This document shows, in pieces, positions 1 through 8,100 of a stretch of 64,000 nt of DNA. The translations under genes were made by a program, and so were the position numbers. Source of the stretch: Methylobacterium jeotgali (GTDB taxonomy: Bacteria > Pseudomonadota > Alphaproteobacteria > Rhizobiales > Beijerinckiaceae); assembly GCF_022179345.1 (NCBI RefSeq), contig NZ_BPQR01000043.1:62001-126000 (forward strand), given 5' to 3'. Each line of letters begins with the position of its first letter. The first letter of the stretch is position 1. Under the pieces are notes generated by a model. It saw only the letters and a list, made by a program, of their open reading frames with translations, was not told the DNA's origin and did not search any database.

Positions 1-31
1 GGGCGTCCCCCGCGGTGGGCGGGCCGCTCAT
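1..31 (-). CDS. Start of the next T6SS gene, possibly tssF (partial)
   Basis: The tssE stop codon overlaps an ATG in an ATGA arrangement, and the frame stays open to the window edge, giving ten residues that begin MSGPPTAGDA. Overlapping start and stop codons are typical of translationally coupled T6SS genes, and tssF usually follows tssE. Only synteny supports the name, because ten residues carry no family signature. Confidence 0.35.
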   Translation of the reverse strand, partial: MSGPPTAGDA

Positions 32-576
32 CGCTGCGCCACCTTGATGCGGCCGGTGTCCCGCTCCAGCTCGGCCACGAACTCCACGGGCACGTTGAGC
101 GGATCGGCCTCGATCTCGGCCCGGACCAGGAAGCGCAGCTTCAACTCCGCCGGATCGACGCTCGTGTCGCGCCGCGCGGCCACCGAGTCCGGCGCGAGCC
201 GGGGCTCGAAGGCGCGGAGCACCTCCGCGATCTCGCGGCCGATCTCCTCGACGCGGCCGTCGTCGATCGACAGCCGGGCGATGTCGACGAAGCCGTGGTT
301 GAGGATGGAGCGCCGGACCTCGGGGAAGGCATCGAGGTCGATGTCGGCCGCGAGGTGGACGGCGTTCATGAGCCGTTCGAGGTCCCCCGCCACGCTGCGC
401 TGGAGATCGCCCGCCGTCACCGCCGAGCGCGCGCCCACCCGCCGCCCGGCCAGGACGCGCTCGCCGCTCTCGTCGCGGACGTCGAGGTGGCGCCGCGCGT
501 CGCGGTCGGCATGGGCGGTGCGGAAGGCGTCCATGAGCGGGATACGGACGCGCTTCACGTCGGCGCGGACGGCCAT
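28..576 (-). CDS. tssE: T6SS baseplate protein TssE (gp25-like)
   Basis: TssE is a baseplate wedge component related to phage T4 gp25. The 182-residue product shows the family layout: an N-terminal basic stretch, a central segment with SILNHGFVDI, and the C-terminal pattern LRFLVRAEIEADPLNVPVEF. I chose the ATG at 576 because AGGAGG lies a few bases upstream; an in-frame ATG further out at 705 would add a low-complexity Arg-rich head and overlap hcp. It sits directly downstream of hcp in the leftward tssB-tssC-hcp-tssE order. Family assignment is firm from sequence and context. Confidence 0.88.
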   Translation of the reverse strand: MAVRADVKRVRIPLMDAFRTAHADRDARRHLDVRDESGERVLAGRRVGARSAVTAGDLQRSVAGDLERLMNAVHLAADIDLDAFPEVRRSILNHGFVDIARLSIDDGRVEEIGREIAEVLRAFEPRLAPDSVAARRDTSVDPAELKLRFLVRAEIEADPLNVPVEFVAELERDTGRIKVAQR

Positions 577-674
577 GCTGTCCCTCCTGCGCCCGGCGCG
601 GCGCCCGCGCGGACGGTCCCGAGACGGCCGGCGCGCAGGACGGCGCGCGCCGGCCGCGATGCCCTGAGACGCGC

Positions 675-1157
675 TCAGCCGGCGATGTTCTTGGAGATGT
701 GCCACTTGTGCTCGACTTCGGCGCCCTTCGAGCCGGTCGCGGTCTGCACCGCGTACTTCATGTGATAGGTGCCGAAGTTCAGGGTGACGTTCTCGGTCAG
801 CCGGTCCTCGCTGCCGGAGCCGCCCATCGAGACGTGCGTGACGATGATGTCCTCGAACTCGATGGTCAGGTATTCGAGCGGCTTCTCGCCGGCCTTGCGC
901 AGGATGAGCGTGCCCTTCTTGATGTGCTTGCCATTGGCGCAGTGCTGGAACAGCGTCGGGCTCGACTTGTCGAGATACTTGGTGATGCTCAGGTCCTGGA
1001 TGCTGACCTTTCCGGCGCCGGAGCCCGAGCCGCCATGCGTGGTGCCGGACTGGCTCGCCCCCCAGGACCAGGAGAGCACGTCGATCTCGTCCTTGTACTT
1101 GTGATCCTGCGCCTCGCCCTTGATCCCATCGAGCTTCAGAAAGATGTCGAGTGCCAT
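675..1157 (-). CDS. hcp: T6SS inner tube protein Hcp (TssD)
   Basis: Hcp forms hexameric rings that stack into the T6SS inner tube and is secreted on firing. The 160 residues match the family in length and pattern: MALDIFLKLDGIKGE at the start, then SWSWG, HGGSGSGAGKV, and a C-terminal YHMKYAVQTATGSKG followed by HKWHISKN. A GGGGAAGC ribosome site precedes the ATG. It lies between tssC and tssE on the same strand, and the 115-base gap to tssC holds a short hairpin that could tune hcp levels. There is no C-terminal effector extension. Confidence 0.95.
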   Translation of the reverse strand: MALDIFLKLDGIKGEAQDHKYKDEIDVLSWSWGASQSGTTHGGSGSGAGKVSIQDLSITKYLDKSSPTLFQHCANGKHIKKGTLILRKAGEKPLEYLTIEFEDIIVTHVSMGGSGSEDRLTENVTLNFGTYHMKYAVQTATGSKGAEVEHKWHISKNIAG

Positions 1158-1229
1158 GATGCTTCCCCTGACGTGTCGTTGAACGTGCGGACGGAACGGC
1201 TCGCGGCCGGACGCGACCGGAGAGGCCCT

Positions 1230-1242
1230 CGGCCGGGGGCCG
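1230..1242 (-). other. Short hairpin between tssC and hcp
   Basis: CGGCC and GGCCG arms with a three-base loop lie in the tssC-hcp spacer, with no T-run. It may be an attenuator or mRNA-processing site, since hcp is normally needed in excess over tssC. In DNA this GC-rich the hairpin could be chance. Confidence 0.25.
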
Positions 1243-1272
1243 CGGGTGGAAGGGACGTGATCGGCGCGCCGG

Positions 1273-2781
1273 CTACTGCTTGGGGGCCGGCAGGCGCGAG
1301 ACGAGGCTCATGCCGATATCCATGCCCTCGAGCTGATAGTGCGGGCGCAGATAGAACTTCGCCGAGTAGTATCCGGGGTTCTCTTCGTTCTCGAAGATGT
1401 CGACCCGGGCCGCCGCGAGAGGCTTGCGTGCCTTCGTCTGCTCGCTCGAGTTGATCGGATCGCCGTCGACGTACTCGTTGATCCACTCCTGGAGCCAGCG
1501 CGTGAGCTGGTCCTTCTCCTTGGTGGCTCCGATCTTGTCGCGCACCATGCATTTCAGGTAATGCGCGAAGCGGGATACGGCGAACATGTAGGGAAGACGC
1601 GCCGAGAGATTGTCGGAGGCGGTCGCCTCGACGCCCTTCTCCCCGTAGAACTGCTTCGGCTTGTAGACCGACTGCGCGCCGATGAAGGCGGCCTTGTCGG
1701 TGTTCTTGCGGTGGATAATCGGGATCAGCCCCGACTTGGCCAGCTCCGCCTCGCGCCGGTCGCTGATCGCGATCTCGGTCGGGCACTTGAGGTCGACGCC
1801 GCCGTCGTCGGTGGGGAAGGTGTGGCTCGGCAGGTTGACCACCTCGCCGCCCGACTGGACACCGCGGATGCGCACAGTCCAGCCGCAATCCTTGTAGGCG
1901 CGGTTGATGTTGACCGCCATGGCGTAAGCCGCGTTCATCCAGGCGTACTGGTCGCCGGTGTGGCCGTCCGTTTCCTCCTCGAAGGCGAACTCCTCCACCG
2001 GCTCGGTCTTGGCGCCGTAGGGGAGCCGGGCGAGGACGCGCGGCATGCAGAGGCCGACGTAGCGGGAGTCGGCCGCGTCGCGCAGGCCCTTCCACTGCAC
2101 GTAGTCGGGCGTGTCGAAGATCTTCGAGAGGTCGCGCGGGTTGGCGAGCTCGGTGAAGCTGTCCATGCCGAGGAGCGTCGGATCGGCCGCCGCGAAGAAG
2201 GGAGCGTGCGCGGCGCTCGCGACCTTCGAGAGTTCGCGCAGCAGCTGCACGTCCTGCGAGAGGTGGCTGAAGTAGTAGTCGGCGATCAGGCAGCCGTAGG
2301 GCTCGCCGCCGAGCTGGCCGAACTCGGCCTCGTAGACCTTCTTGAAGAGGGGGCTCTGGTCCCAGCGGGCGCCGGGGAAGAGGCGGAGGTTCTTGTGAAT
2401 CTCCTCCTTGGAGACGTTCATGACCTTGATCTTCAGGGTCGTGTCCGTCTCCGAATTGAAGACGAGGTAGTTCAGACCCCGCCAGGCGCTCTCGATCTTC
2501 TGGAACTCGGGCGCGTGAAGGATCGCGTTGACCTGCGCGGTCAGCTTCTGGTCGATGCGGGCGATCATCTCCTCGATCGTGTCGAGGACGTCGTCCTTGA
2601 TCAGGCTGGAGTCGGAGAGCGCCTCGCGGATCAGGGTCCCGACGGCGTTCTCGACCTCGGTCGCCGCCCGCTCGGTGCGGGGCTTGAAGCTCTGGCGCAG
2701 GAGGTCTGCGAACTCGCCGGCCTCCTGCGTCTCGGTGCCGGCGGCGGGGTGGGTGGCAAGCTGTGTGGAATCGGCAGCCAT
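1273..2781 (-). CDS. tssC: T6SS contractile sheath large subunit TssC
   Basis: TssC (VipB/EvpB family) builds the contractile sheath with TssB. The 502-residue length and motifs fit: an N-terminal helical region with IDQKLTAQVNAILH, then FQKIESAWRGLNYLV, the conserved FGQLGGEPYGCLIADYYF, FAHYLKCMVRDKIG, and a C-terminal RPHYQLEGMDIGMSLVSRLP. It follows tssB by 67 bases on the same strand, the usual sheath-subunit order. No truncation or frameshift is visible. Confidence 0.96.
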   Translation of the reverse strand: MAADSTQLATHPAAGTETQEAGEFADLLRQSFKPRTERAATEVENAVGTLIREALSDSSLIKDDVLDTIEEMIARIDQKLTAQVNAILHAPEFQKIESAWRGLNYLVFNSETDTTLKIKVMNVSKEEIHKNLRLFPGARWDQSPLFKKVYEAEFGQLGGEPYGCLIADYYFSHLSQDVQLLRELSKVASAAHAPFFAAADPTLLGMDSFTELANPRDLSKIFDTPDYVQWKGLRDAADSRYVGLCMPRVLARLPYGAKTEPVEEFAFEEETDGHTGDQYAWMNAAYAMAVNINRAYKDCGWTVRIRGVQSGGEVVNLPSHTFPTDDGGVDLKCPTEIAISDRREAELAKSGLIPIIHRKNTDKAAFIGAQSVYKPKQFYGEKGVEATASDNLSARLPYMFAVSRFAHYLKCMVRDKIGATKEKDQLTRWLQEWINEYVDGDPINSSEQTKARKPLAAARVDIFENEENPGYYSAKFYLRPHYQLEGMDIGMSLVSRLPAPKQ

Positions 2782-2848
2782 CGGGACGACTCGCGAACGG
2801 AAACGGAGCGGGAGGCCGGCGGGAGCCGGGCGAAGGTGTCGCGGAGGG

Positions 2849-3376
2849 TCAGGCGGAGGGCGACGTCTCCGCCTCCCCGGCCGGCGTGGCGAGGCGCTCC
2901 TTCAGCGCCTCCATCAGCGCCGGGTCCTTGAGGAGCGCCTTGATCTGGTCGCTCGCGGCGGCCTTGCCGTCCATGTAGCGCAGGAGGTTGGCGAGCTGCT
3001 CGCGCGCCTCCAGCAGCTTGGCCAGCGGCGGCACCTGCCGCGCCACGGCGGCGGGGCCGAAATCGTCGATCTTCTTGAAGTGCAGCTCGACCGAGAGCTT
3101 CGAATCGCTGTCGGAGAGCTTGTCCTGCACGTTGAAGCGCACGCCCGGATCGATCGCGGCCATGCGCTGATCGAAGTTGTCCATGTCGATGTCGACGAAC
3201 TTGCGCTCGGCCATGTCCGGCTTCTCGACGGAGGAGGCGTTCCCGGACAGGTCCGACATCACCCCCATCACGAAGGGCAGCTCGACCTTGCGCTCGGCGT
3301 CGTAGGGATCCTCGTAGGTGATGTGCACCCGAGGCGGCCGGTTGCGCTTGATGAACTTATGGCTCGAATCGGACAT
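2849..3376 (-). CDS. tssB: T6SS contractile sheath small subunit TssB
   Basis: TssB (VipA family) pairs with TssC to form the sheath. The 175 residues show HKFIKRNRPPRVHITYE, then LPFVMGVMSDLSG and RKFVDIDMDNFDQRM, all characteristic, and a C-terminal LRYMDGKAAASDQIKALLKD. I chose the ATG at 3376 because GGAAGGA lies upstream; the ATG at 3406 would add ten unconserved residues. Upstream at 3415-3433 is the TTGG-N5-CCAA element shared with tssK, so this gene probably heads the leftward tssB-tssC-hcp-tssE operon. Confidence 0.95.
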   Translation of the reverse strand: MSDSSHKFIKRNRPPRVHITYEDPYDAERKVELPFVMGVMSDLSGNASSVEKPDMAERKFVDIDMDNFDQRMAAIDPGVRFNVQDKLSDSDSKLSVELHFKKIDDFGPAAVARQVPPLAKLLEAREQLANLLRYMDGKAAASDQIKALLKDPALMEALKERLATPAGEAETSPSA

Positions 3377-3414
3377 GGCGCGTCCTTCCAAGGCTGCCGC
3401 CCCCACGGGGCAGG

Positions 3415-3433
3415 ATTGGACCGACCAAAGATA
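3415..3433. promoter_or_regulatory. T6SS-shared palindromic element upstream of tssB
   Basis: ATTGGACCGACCAAAGATA lies 39-57 bases upstream of the tssB start. Its first 15 bases match the element before tssK (9522-9536) at 14 positions, and the right part matches the element at 22074-22090. It has a TTGG-N5-CCAA dyad, suggesting a dimeric regulator. A further partial copy, CAGACCAAAA, is at 3471-3480. No experimental identity is known to me. Confidence 0.5.
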
Positions 3434-3629
3434 CCGTGCGGCCGATTCTGCTTCGGGCGCCGCTCTTTTTCAGACCAAAAGCAGTCCAGCAGATTTCTGA
3501 TGCCGACGCAAGCGGTCCCGCTTGCGTCTCGGGCTGCCGCGAGGGGGCGCCGATGTGTCCGCTCCGGGGAATGCCTGTGGGCGGAGACCGGCCCCGATGC
3601 GGGACGAGGCCGCCCGGTGCGGGCCGGGC

Positions 3630-4958
3630 TCACTCGGTGGCCGTCTCCGGCAGCACGTCCCGCAGGATCGCCAGGAAATCGCGGTCCGCGATGCCGACCG
3701 CCTTGTCGAGCAGCAGGGGAATCGGGCTCGACGGCTCGTGGCGGCGGAAGAAGGCCGCCACCTCCCGCAGCAGCCCCGTCGCCTCCCCTCGGCTCGACGC
3801 CTTGAAGGCCGCGGCCGGCGCCGCGTCGGGCGTCTCGGCCTGCTCCTCGCCCCAGCCGTCCTCGGCGCCGGCTTCTTCCGGCACGGCCGCGAGCTGATCG
3901 AAGGTCAGGCGCAGGCCCCGGTTGCTGCCCACCGACAGGACCGCCTCGCCGGCCCTGTCCGGCACCAGGATCCGCATCACCTCGACGAAGGACTTGCCGA
4001 TCAGCATCTGCGCCTGGCGCGTCAGCACCTCGGCCGGGCTCGACGGCTCCTGTCGGCGCAGGTACTCCGCCGCCGCGGCCAGCGCCGCGGAGGCGTCGGC
4101 GAGGCGCTCGATGCCGCCGGGGGTCCGCGCGGGCGTCGCCCGGCCCTCCGGCCGCGCCGGCTCGTCCGCCGGCACCTGCTCGGTATCGTCCGTCGCCGCG
4201 GCCGCGGCGCGGTCGAGAAGCGCCTGCATGCGTCCGACGAGGAGGCTCAGGCGCTCGAAGCCGACGGCGCTGGCATAGCCCCCGTGCTCGACGGTCGCCG
4301 CCGTGATCCGCGCCAGCGCGGCGGCCGCAGCGGCCAGGGTGTCGTGCTGCCCGCGCAGGAGCTCCGGGTCCGCCTCGTCGAGCGCACGGCCGATCGCCTC
4401 CCGGTCCGGGGCGGGCTCGTCCTCCCGGGCGGGGACCTCGCCGTCGGCGGTCATCACGCTGCGGAAGCTGATCGGTCCGTGGCGGCGGCTCTGGGCGAGC
4501 GGGACGTGCTGGAGCGGCAGGATCACCGTCGGCACGTCGTCGATCGTCTGGAGGACCGCACCGCGCAGCTCGTAGCCGCCGCCCTCGCCGCGGGGATGCA
4601 CCGCCTCCCACTGACCTTCGAGCAGCCCGGCGATGGCCGAGAGCGCCGCCGCGAACCCCGGAAGGTCTCGGTCGAGCATCGTCAGGCGCGCGAGCAGCGT
4701 CAGGACCCGGAGGTCGCGGCTGCGGTCGAGGAGGGCGAGGAGCGCCGCCTCCTCCCGGCGGAAGTCGATGCTCGCCCGGTCGAAGGGCTGCGGCCGGCCC
4801 TCGTCGTCGCGGGTGAAGAAGCTCGCCGGCAGCAGGCTCTCGACATGCGAGACCCGGTTGAGGAAATCGATGTCGCCGGCCGCGTCGAGGTCCTCCCCGC
4901 AGGGCGCGTCGTCGGAGAGCGGCGCGACGAGGCGCGCGGGATCGAGATCGAGGGCCAT
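3630..4958 (-). CDS. tssA: T6SS protein TssA, with a duplicated C-terminal module
   Basis: TssA caps and coordinates sheath and tube polymerisation. The N-terminal ImpA-type domain is evident (PLSDDAPCGEDL near residues 13-24, then WEAVHPRGEGGGYELR and LPLQHVPL). The C-terminal signature RRxEPSSP occurs twice, at residues 301-308 and 405-412, each followed by a helix ending in FVEVMRILVP or FLAILRDVLP. This looks like an internal tandem duplication, as I recall only one copy in ordinary TssA. The gene follows the ompA-like gene by 15 bases and precedes tssB by 253 bases. The product is 442 residues. Confidence 0.88.
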   Translation of the reverse strand: MALDLDPARLVAPLSDDAPCGEDLDAAGDIDFLNRVSHVESLLPASFFTRDDEGRPQPFDRASIDFRREEAALLALLDRSRDLRVLTLLARLTMLDRDLPGFAAALSAIAGLLEGQWEAVHPRGEGGGYELRGAVLQTIDDVPTVILPLQHVPLAQSRRHGPISFRSVMTADGEVPAREDEPAPDREAIGRALDEADPELLRGQHDTLAAAAAALARITAATVEHGGYASAVGFERLSLLVGRMQALLDRAAAAATDDTEQVPADEPARPEGRATPARTPGGIERLADASAALAAAAEYLRRQEPSSPAEVLTRQAQMLIGKSFVEVMRILVPDRAGEAVLSVGSNRGLRLTFDQLAAVPEEAGAEDGWGEEQAETPDAAPAAAFKASSRGEATGLLREVAAFFRRHEPSSPIPLLLDKAVGIADRDFLAILRDVLPETATE

Positions 4959-4973
4959 GGAGCGCCGGGGCCG

Positions 4974-5549
4974 CTACGGGGCCCGCAGCCGGGTCTCGAC
5001 CCGCCGGTTCTCGCTCGCCATCGGATCGGGCACCAGCGGCTTCTGCTTGCCGTAGCCCATCGCCTCGAGGCGGGCGCCGGGCACACCGCTATGGGTGAGG
5101 TAGTCGACCACCGCCCCGGCGCGGCGCATGGAGAGGTCGAGGTTGAACGAATCGCTGCCGGCGCCGTCGGTGTGGCCCTCGACGAGGAAGCGGGCGCCCG
5201 CCAGCGCCGGGTCCCGCAGGGCGCGGGCGAACTCGTCGAGATTGGTCCGCGCCGCCGGGGTGAGCCGGGCGGAGTTGTAGTCGAAGTTCACCCGCAGATC
5301 GAAGCCGTCGACAGTCCTGGCCGGTTCTGGTACGTCTTTGGCGCATTCGGTCTCGGTTCCGATGCAGAGCGCCCGCGGGCGGCCCAGGCTCTTCGGAGGC
5401 GCGGCGCCGGGGGTGAAGTGGGCCACGATGTCCGCCGCTCTGTAGGCCGGGTCCGCCAGGGCGGCGCCGGCGAGCAGCAACGCGCCGGAGGCCGCACCGA
5501 GGATCGCGGGGGTCACGAGCTGTGCGCAGTATCGAATCGCAGATGTCAT
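4974..5549 (-). CDS. T6SS-linked OmpA-family peptidoglycan-binding protein
   Basis: The 191-residue product has an N-terminal hydrophobic signal (LVTPAILGAASGALLLAGAALA) and a C-terminal OmpA domain with FLVEGHTDGAGSDSFNLDLSMRRA and NRRVETRL, the usual peptidoglycan-binding pattern. It is probably periplasmic or outer-membrane associated. It is the first gene of the leftward block, divergent from vgrG and 15 bases before tssA, so it may anchor the T6SS to the wall. TssL here also carries an OmpA domain, so the system would have two wall anchors. No lipobox is seen. Confidence 0.75.
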   Translation of the reverse strand: MTSAIRYCAQLVTPAILGAASGALLLAGAALADPAYRAADIVAHFTPGAAPPKSLGRPRALCIGTETECAKDVPEPARTVDGFDLRVNFDYNSARLTPAARTNLDEFARALRDPALAGARFLVEGHTDGAGSDSFNLDLSMRRAGAVVDYLTHSGVPGARLEAMGYGKQKPLVPDPMASENRRVETRLRAP

Positions 5550-5587
5550 GGCACGGATCCGATCGATGAGAGCATTTTTGGGATGGT

Positions 5588-5605
5588 CACCTGACCAATC
5601 AGGTG
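5588..5605. promoter_or_regulatory. Inverted repeat between ompA-like gene and vgrG
   Basis: CACCTGA and TCAGGTG arms (7 bases each, perfect) flank CCAA in the 73-base divergent intergenic region. The position, 18-35 bases before the vgrG GTG and 39-56 bases before the ompA-like ATG, suits an operator for both directions. It contains GACCAA, a fragment of the element found before tssB and tssK. Confidence 0.4.
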
Positions 5606-5622
5606 TGATCTAGCGCCAAAAA

Positions 5623-7488
5623 GTGCCGAAATCCAGCGCGGATCGAACGGTGGACTCGACGGATCTACAAGACTTCTCGCAAGGTAGCCGTGTCGCCGAG
5701 CTGGTGACTTCGGCTGGCAAGGACAAGTTCGTTCTTCTTCGCTTCGAGGGTGAGGAAGGCTTGAGCCGGCTGTTCGAATACCGGATCGAGGCCCTGTGCC
5801 GGGACCGGAACTTCGATTTCGACGCGCTGCTCGGCAAGAAGGCCCATGTCCGCTTTCGCTCCTACGAGGGCGTCGACCGCTACTTCAGCGGCCTCGTCGT
5901 GGACACGGAATGGACCGGCGTGCGGCAGGCCGCCAACGCCTACCGGCTGACGCTGCGCCCCTGGCTCTGGCTGCTCGGCCGCCGCTCCGACTGCCGGATC
6001 TTCAAGGACAAGAACGTCCTCGACATCATCGAGGACGTGTTCCGCAAGGCCGGCTTCTCCGACTACGAGATCCGGGCGGCGCGGGGCGAGTACGACAAGA
6101 TCGAGTACTGCGTGCAGTACCGCGAGACCGATCTCGGCTTCGTCTCCCGGCTGATGGAAGAGTGGGGGGTCTACACCTTCTTCGAGCATAGCGAGGGCGG
6201 GCACAAGCTCGTGCTGGCCGATTCGCGCTCCTGCCACCGGCCGGTCAAGGCGGGCGGCGGCGCGATCCCCTTCATCGCGCTCGGCGGCCAGGACCGGCGC
6301 GAGCGCGAGCACGTCTCGACCTGGCGCTCGGAGCGCCGCTTCCGCAGCGGACGGTTCACGAGCCTCGACTACGACTACATGAAGCCGACGGCCGACCTGA
6401 AGGCCGACGCGCAGGGCGCCGAGCGCTACGAGAAGGCCTCCCTGGAGCGCTACGACTATCCCGGCCGCTACACGGAGAACGACCTCGGCCGCAAGCGGGT
6501 GAAGGTGCGCCTCGAGGCCGAGCAGGCCCTCGACCACCGCCGCTCCGCCTCCGGGGACGCCGCGAGCCTCTATCCCGGCGGCCTCGTCACCATGCGCCAG
6601 CACCCGACCGACGACGGCCAGTACCTCGTCGTCTCCGCCCGCCACACCATCCAGGCGGAGGCCTATCGCAGCGGCGAGGCGGCCGAGGGCGAGCTCTACA
6701 GCGGCGTCTACGAGATTCAGCCCGTCGACCGGCCGTTCCGGGCGCCGCCCGTCACGCCCCGGCCCCTGGTGCAGGGCCCGCAGACGGCCGTGGTCACCAC
6801 GCGCAAGGGCCGGGAGAGCGAGGAGATCGACGTCGACGAGGAGGGGCGGATCTTCGTCCAGTTCCACTGGAACCGCGACCGGGACAAGATCTCCCGCCCC
6901 GTGCGCGTCGCGCAGATGTGGTCCGGCAAGTCCTGGGGGTTCCAGGTCATCCCGCGGGTCGGCCAGGAGGTCGTCGTGCAGTTCCTGGAGGGCGACCCGG
7001 ACCAGCCGCTGGTCGTCGGGACCGTCTACAACAAGGATTACCCCTATCCCTACAAGCTGCCCGACGAGAAGACCGTCTCGGGCATGAAGTCCGATTCGAC
7101 CAAGGGCCACGGCGGCTTCAACCAGCTCACCTTCGACGACAAGAAATCCTCCGAGAAGGTGGTGTTCCGGGCCGAGAAGGACCTCGAATCGGTGGTGCGC
7201 AATTCGGAGACCCGCGAGGTCGGCGTCGCCTTCGACACGCCCTCCGGCAAGCCGTCGCGCTCGACGACCCTCAAGAACGGCGACGAGAAGCTCAAGGTCG
7301 AGAGCGGCAACTGGAAGGCCGAGGTCGCCCAGGAGGTGCACATCAAGGCCGGCACGCGGCTCGTCCTCGAGGTCGGCGCAAGCAAGATCACCATGGACCC
7401 GGCCTCGATCACCATCGAGGCGGGCAAGATCACGCTGCAGGGCACGGCGCTGATCGAGGAGAAGGCGCCTCTCATCACCCTCAACTGA
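5623..7488 (+). CDS. vgrG: T6SS spike protein VgrG (TssI)
   Basis: VgrG forms the trimeric spike at the tube tip. The 621-residue product has the gp27-like N-terminal part (FEGEEGLSRLFEYRIEAL, then FRKAGFSDYEIR and the QYRETDLGFVSRLMEEWGVYTFFEH signature) and the gp5-like OB-fold and beta-helix (VRVAQMWSGKSWGFQVIPRVGQEV, then LEGDPDQPLVVGTVYN). It ends in a short repeat segment without an added effector domain. The start is uncertain: GTG at 5623 or in-frame GTG at 5650. The neighbour 11 bases downstream may be an adaptor or cargo-related protein. Confidence 0.95.
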   Translation: MPKSSADRTVDSTDLQDFSQGSRVAELVTSAGKDKFVLLRFEGEEGLSRLFEYRIEALCRDRNFDFDALLGKKAHVRFRSYEGVDRYFSGLVVDTEWTGVRQAANAYRLTLRPWLWLLGRRSDCRIFKDKNVLDIIEDVFRKAGFSDYEIRAARGEYDKIEYCVQYRETDLGFVSRLMEEWGVYTFFEHSEGGHKLVLADSRSCHRPVKAGGGAIPFIALGGQDRREREHVSTWRSERRFRSGRFTSLDYDYMKPTADLKADAQGAERYEKASLERYDYPGRYTENDLGRKRVKVRLEAEQALDHRRSASGDAASLYPGGLVTMRQHPTDDGQYLVVSARHTIQAEAYRSGEAAEGELYSGVYEIQPVDRPFRAPPVTPRPLVQGPQTAVVTTRKGRESEEIDVDEEGRIFVQFHWNRDRDKISRPVRVAQMWSGKSWGFQVIPRVGQEVVVQFLEGDPDQPLVVGTVYNKDYPYPYKLPDEKTVSGMKSDSTKGHGGFNQLTFDDKKSSEKVVFRAEKDLESVVRNSETREVGVAFDTPSGKPSRSTTLKNGDEKLKVESGNWKAEVAQEVHIKAGTRLVLEVGASKITMDPASITIEAGKITLQGTALIEEKAPLITLN

Positions 7489-7499
7489 CGGCGCCCTCC

Positions 7500-8057
7500 G
7501 TGACCGGCTCCCGCTTCAGCAGCACCCGCGACCTCTTCGCCGCCTTCCCCGACGCGGAGCGCGACATCAGCGCCGCGCCTTCCGACGAGCCGCCGCTCGC
7601 CTTCCTCGACCGGCTGCGGCGGGGGGAGACCCCGGAGGACGCGGTGAGCCTGCTCGCCTACGCGCTCGGCCGCCGGGAGGCGGTGTGGTGGGCGATCCAG
7701 AGTGTGCGCCTCCTCTGCGGGATCGCGGCGGGGCAGGAGGATGCGCCGCTCCAGGCCGCCGAGGCCTGGGTGCGCGATCCCGACGATCTCCTGCGCCGGA
7801 ACGCGCTCCGGCTCGGCATGGGGGGCAACCAGCGCCTCGCGACGCCCTGGGTGGCGCTCGCCGCCGGCTGGTCCGGCGGCAATGTCGGCCCGAGCCACGC
7901 CGTCGTGCCGGCGAGCCCCGAGATGACGCCGAAGGCGGTGCGCACCGCGATCCTGGTGGCGCTCGCCACCGTAACCGCCCGCGACCGCGCGAGCCGGCTC
8001 CAGGCCTGCATCGACCTCGGGGTGCCCCTGATGCAGCTTAAGCGAGGGGTATCGTGA
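7500..8057 (+). CDS. Unknown VgrG-linked protein, REAVWWA type
   Basis: This GTG-started frame begins 11 bases after vgrG and ends 43 bases before tagH, so it is almost certainly in the vgrG operon. The 185-residue product is soluble with no signal or membrane segment. It carries an N-terminal ETPEDAVSLLAYALGRREAVWWAIQSV block (the REAVWW core is at residues 59-64), a central NALRLGMGGNQRL and a hydrophobic Trp/Gly-rich middle. It resembles a domain of unknown function (possibly DUF6931) that I recall near vgrG genes. It could be a VgrG adaptor or chaperone, but nothing in the sequence shows a mechanism. Confidence 0.7.
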   Translation: MTGSRFSSTRDLFAAFPDAERDISAAPSDEPPLAFLDRLRRGETPEDAVSLLAYALGRREAVWWAIQSVRLLCGIAAGQEDAPLQAAEAWVRDPDDLLRRNALRLGMGGNQRLATPWVALAAGWSGGNVGPSHAVVPASPEMTPKAVRTAILVALATVTARDRASRLQACIDLGVPLMQLKRGVS

Positions 8058-8100
8058 GCGTGCGCCGGCGGAGGAACTCCCACCGGGGAAGGGCTTGACG

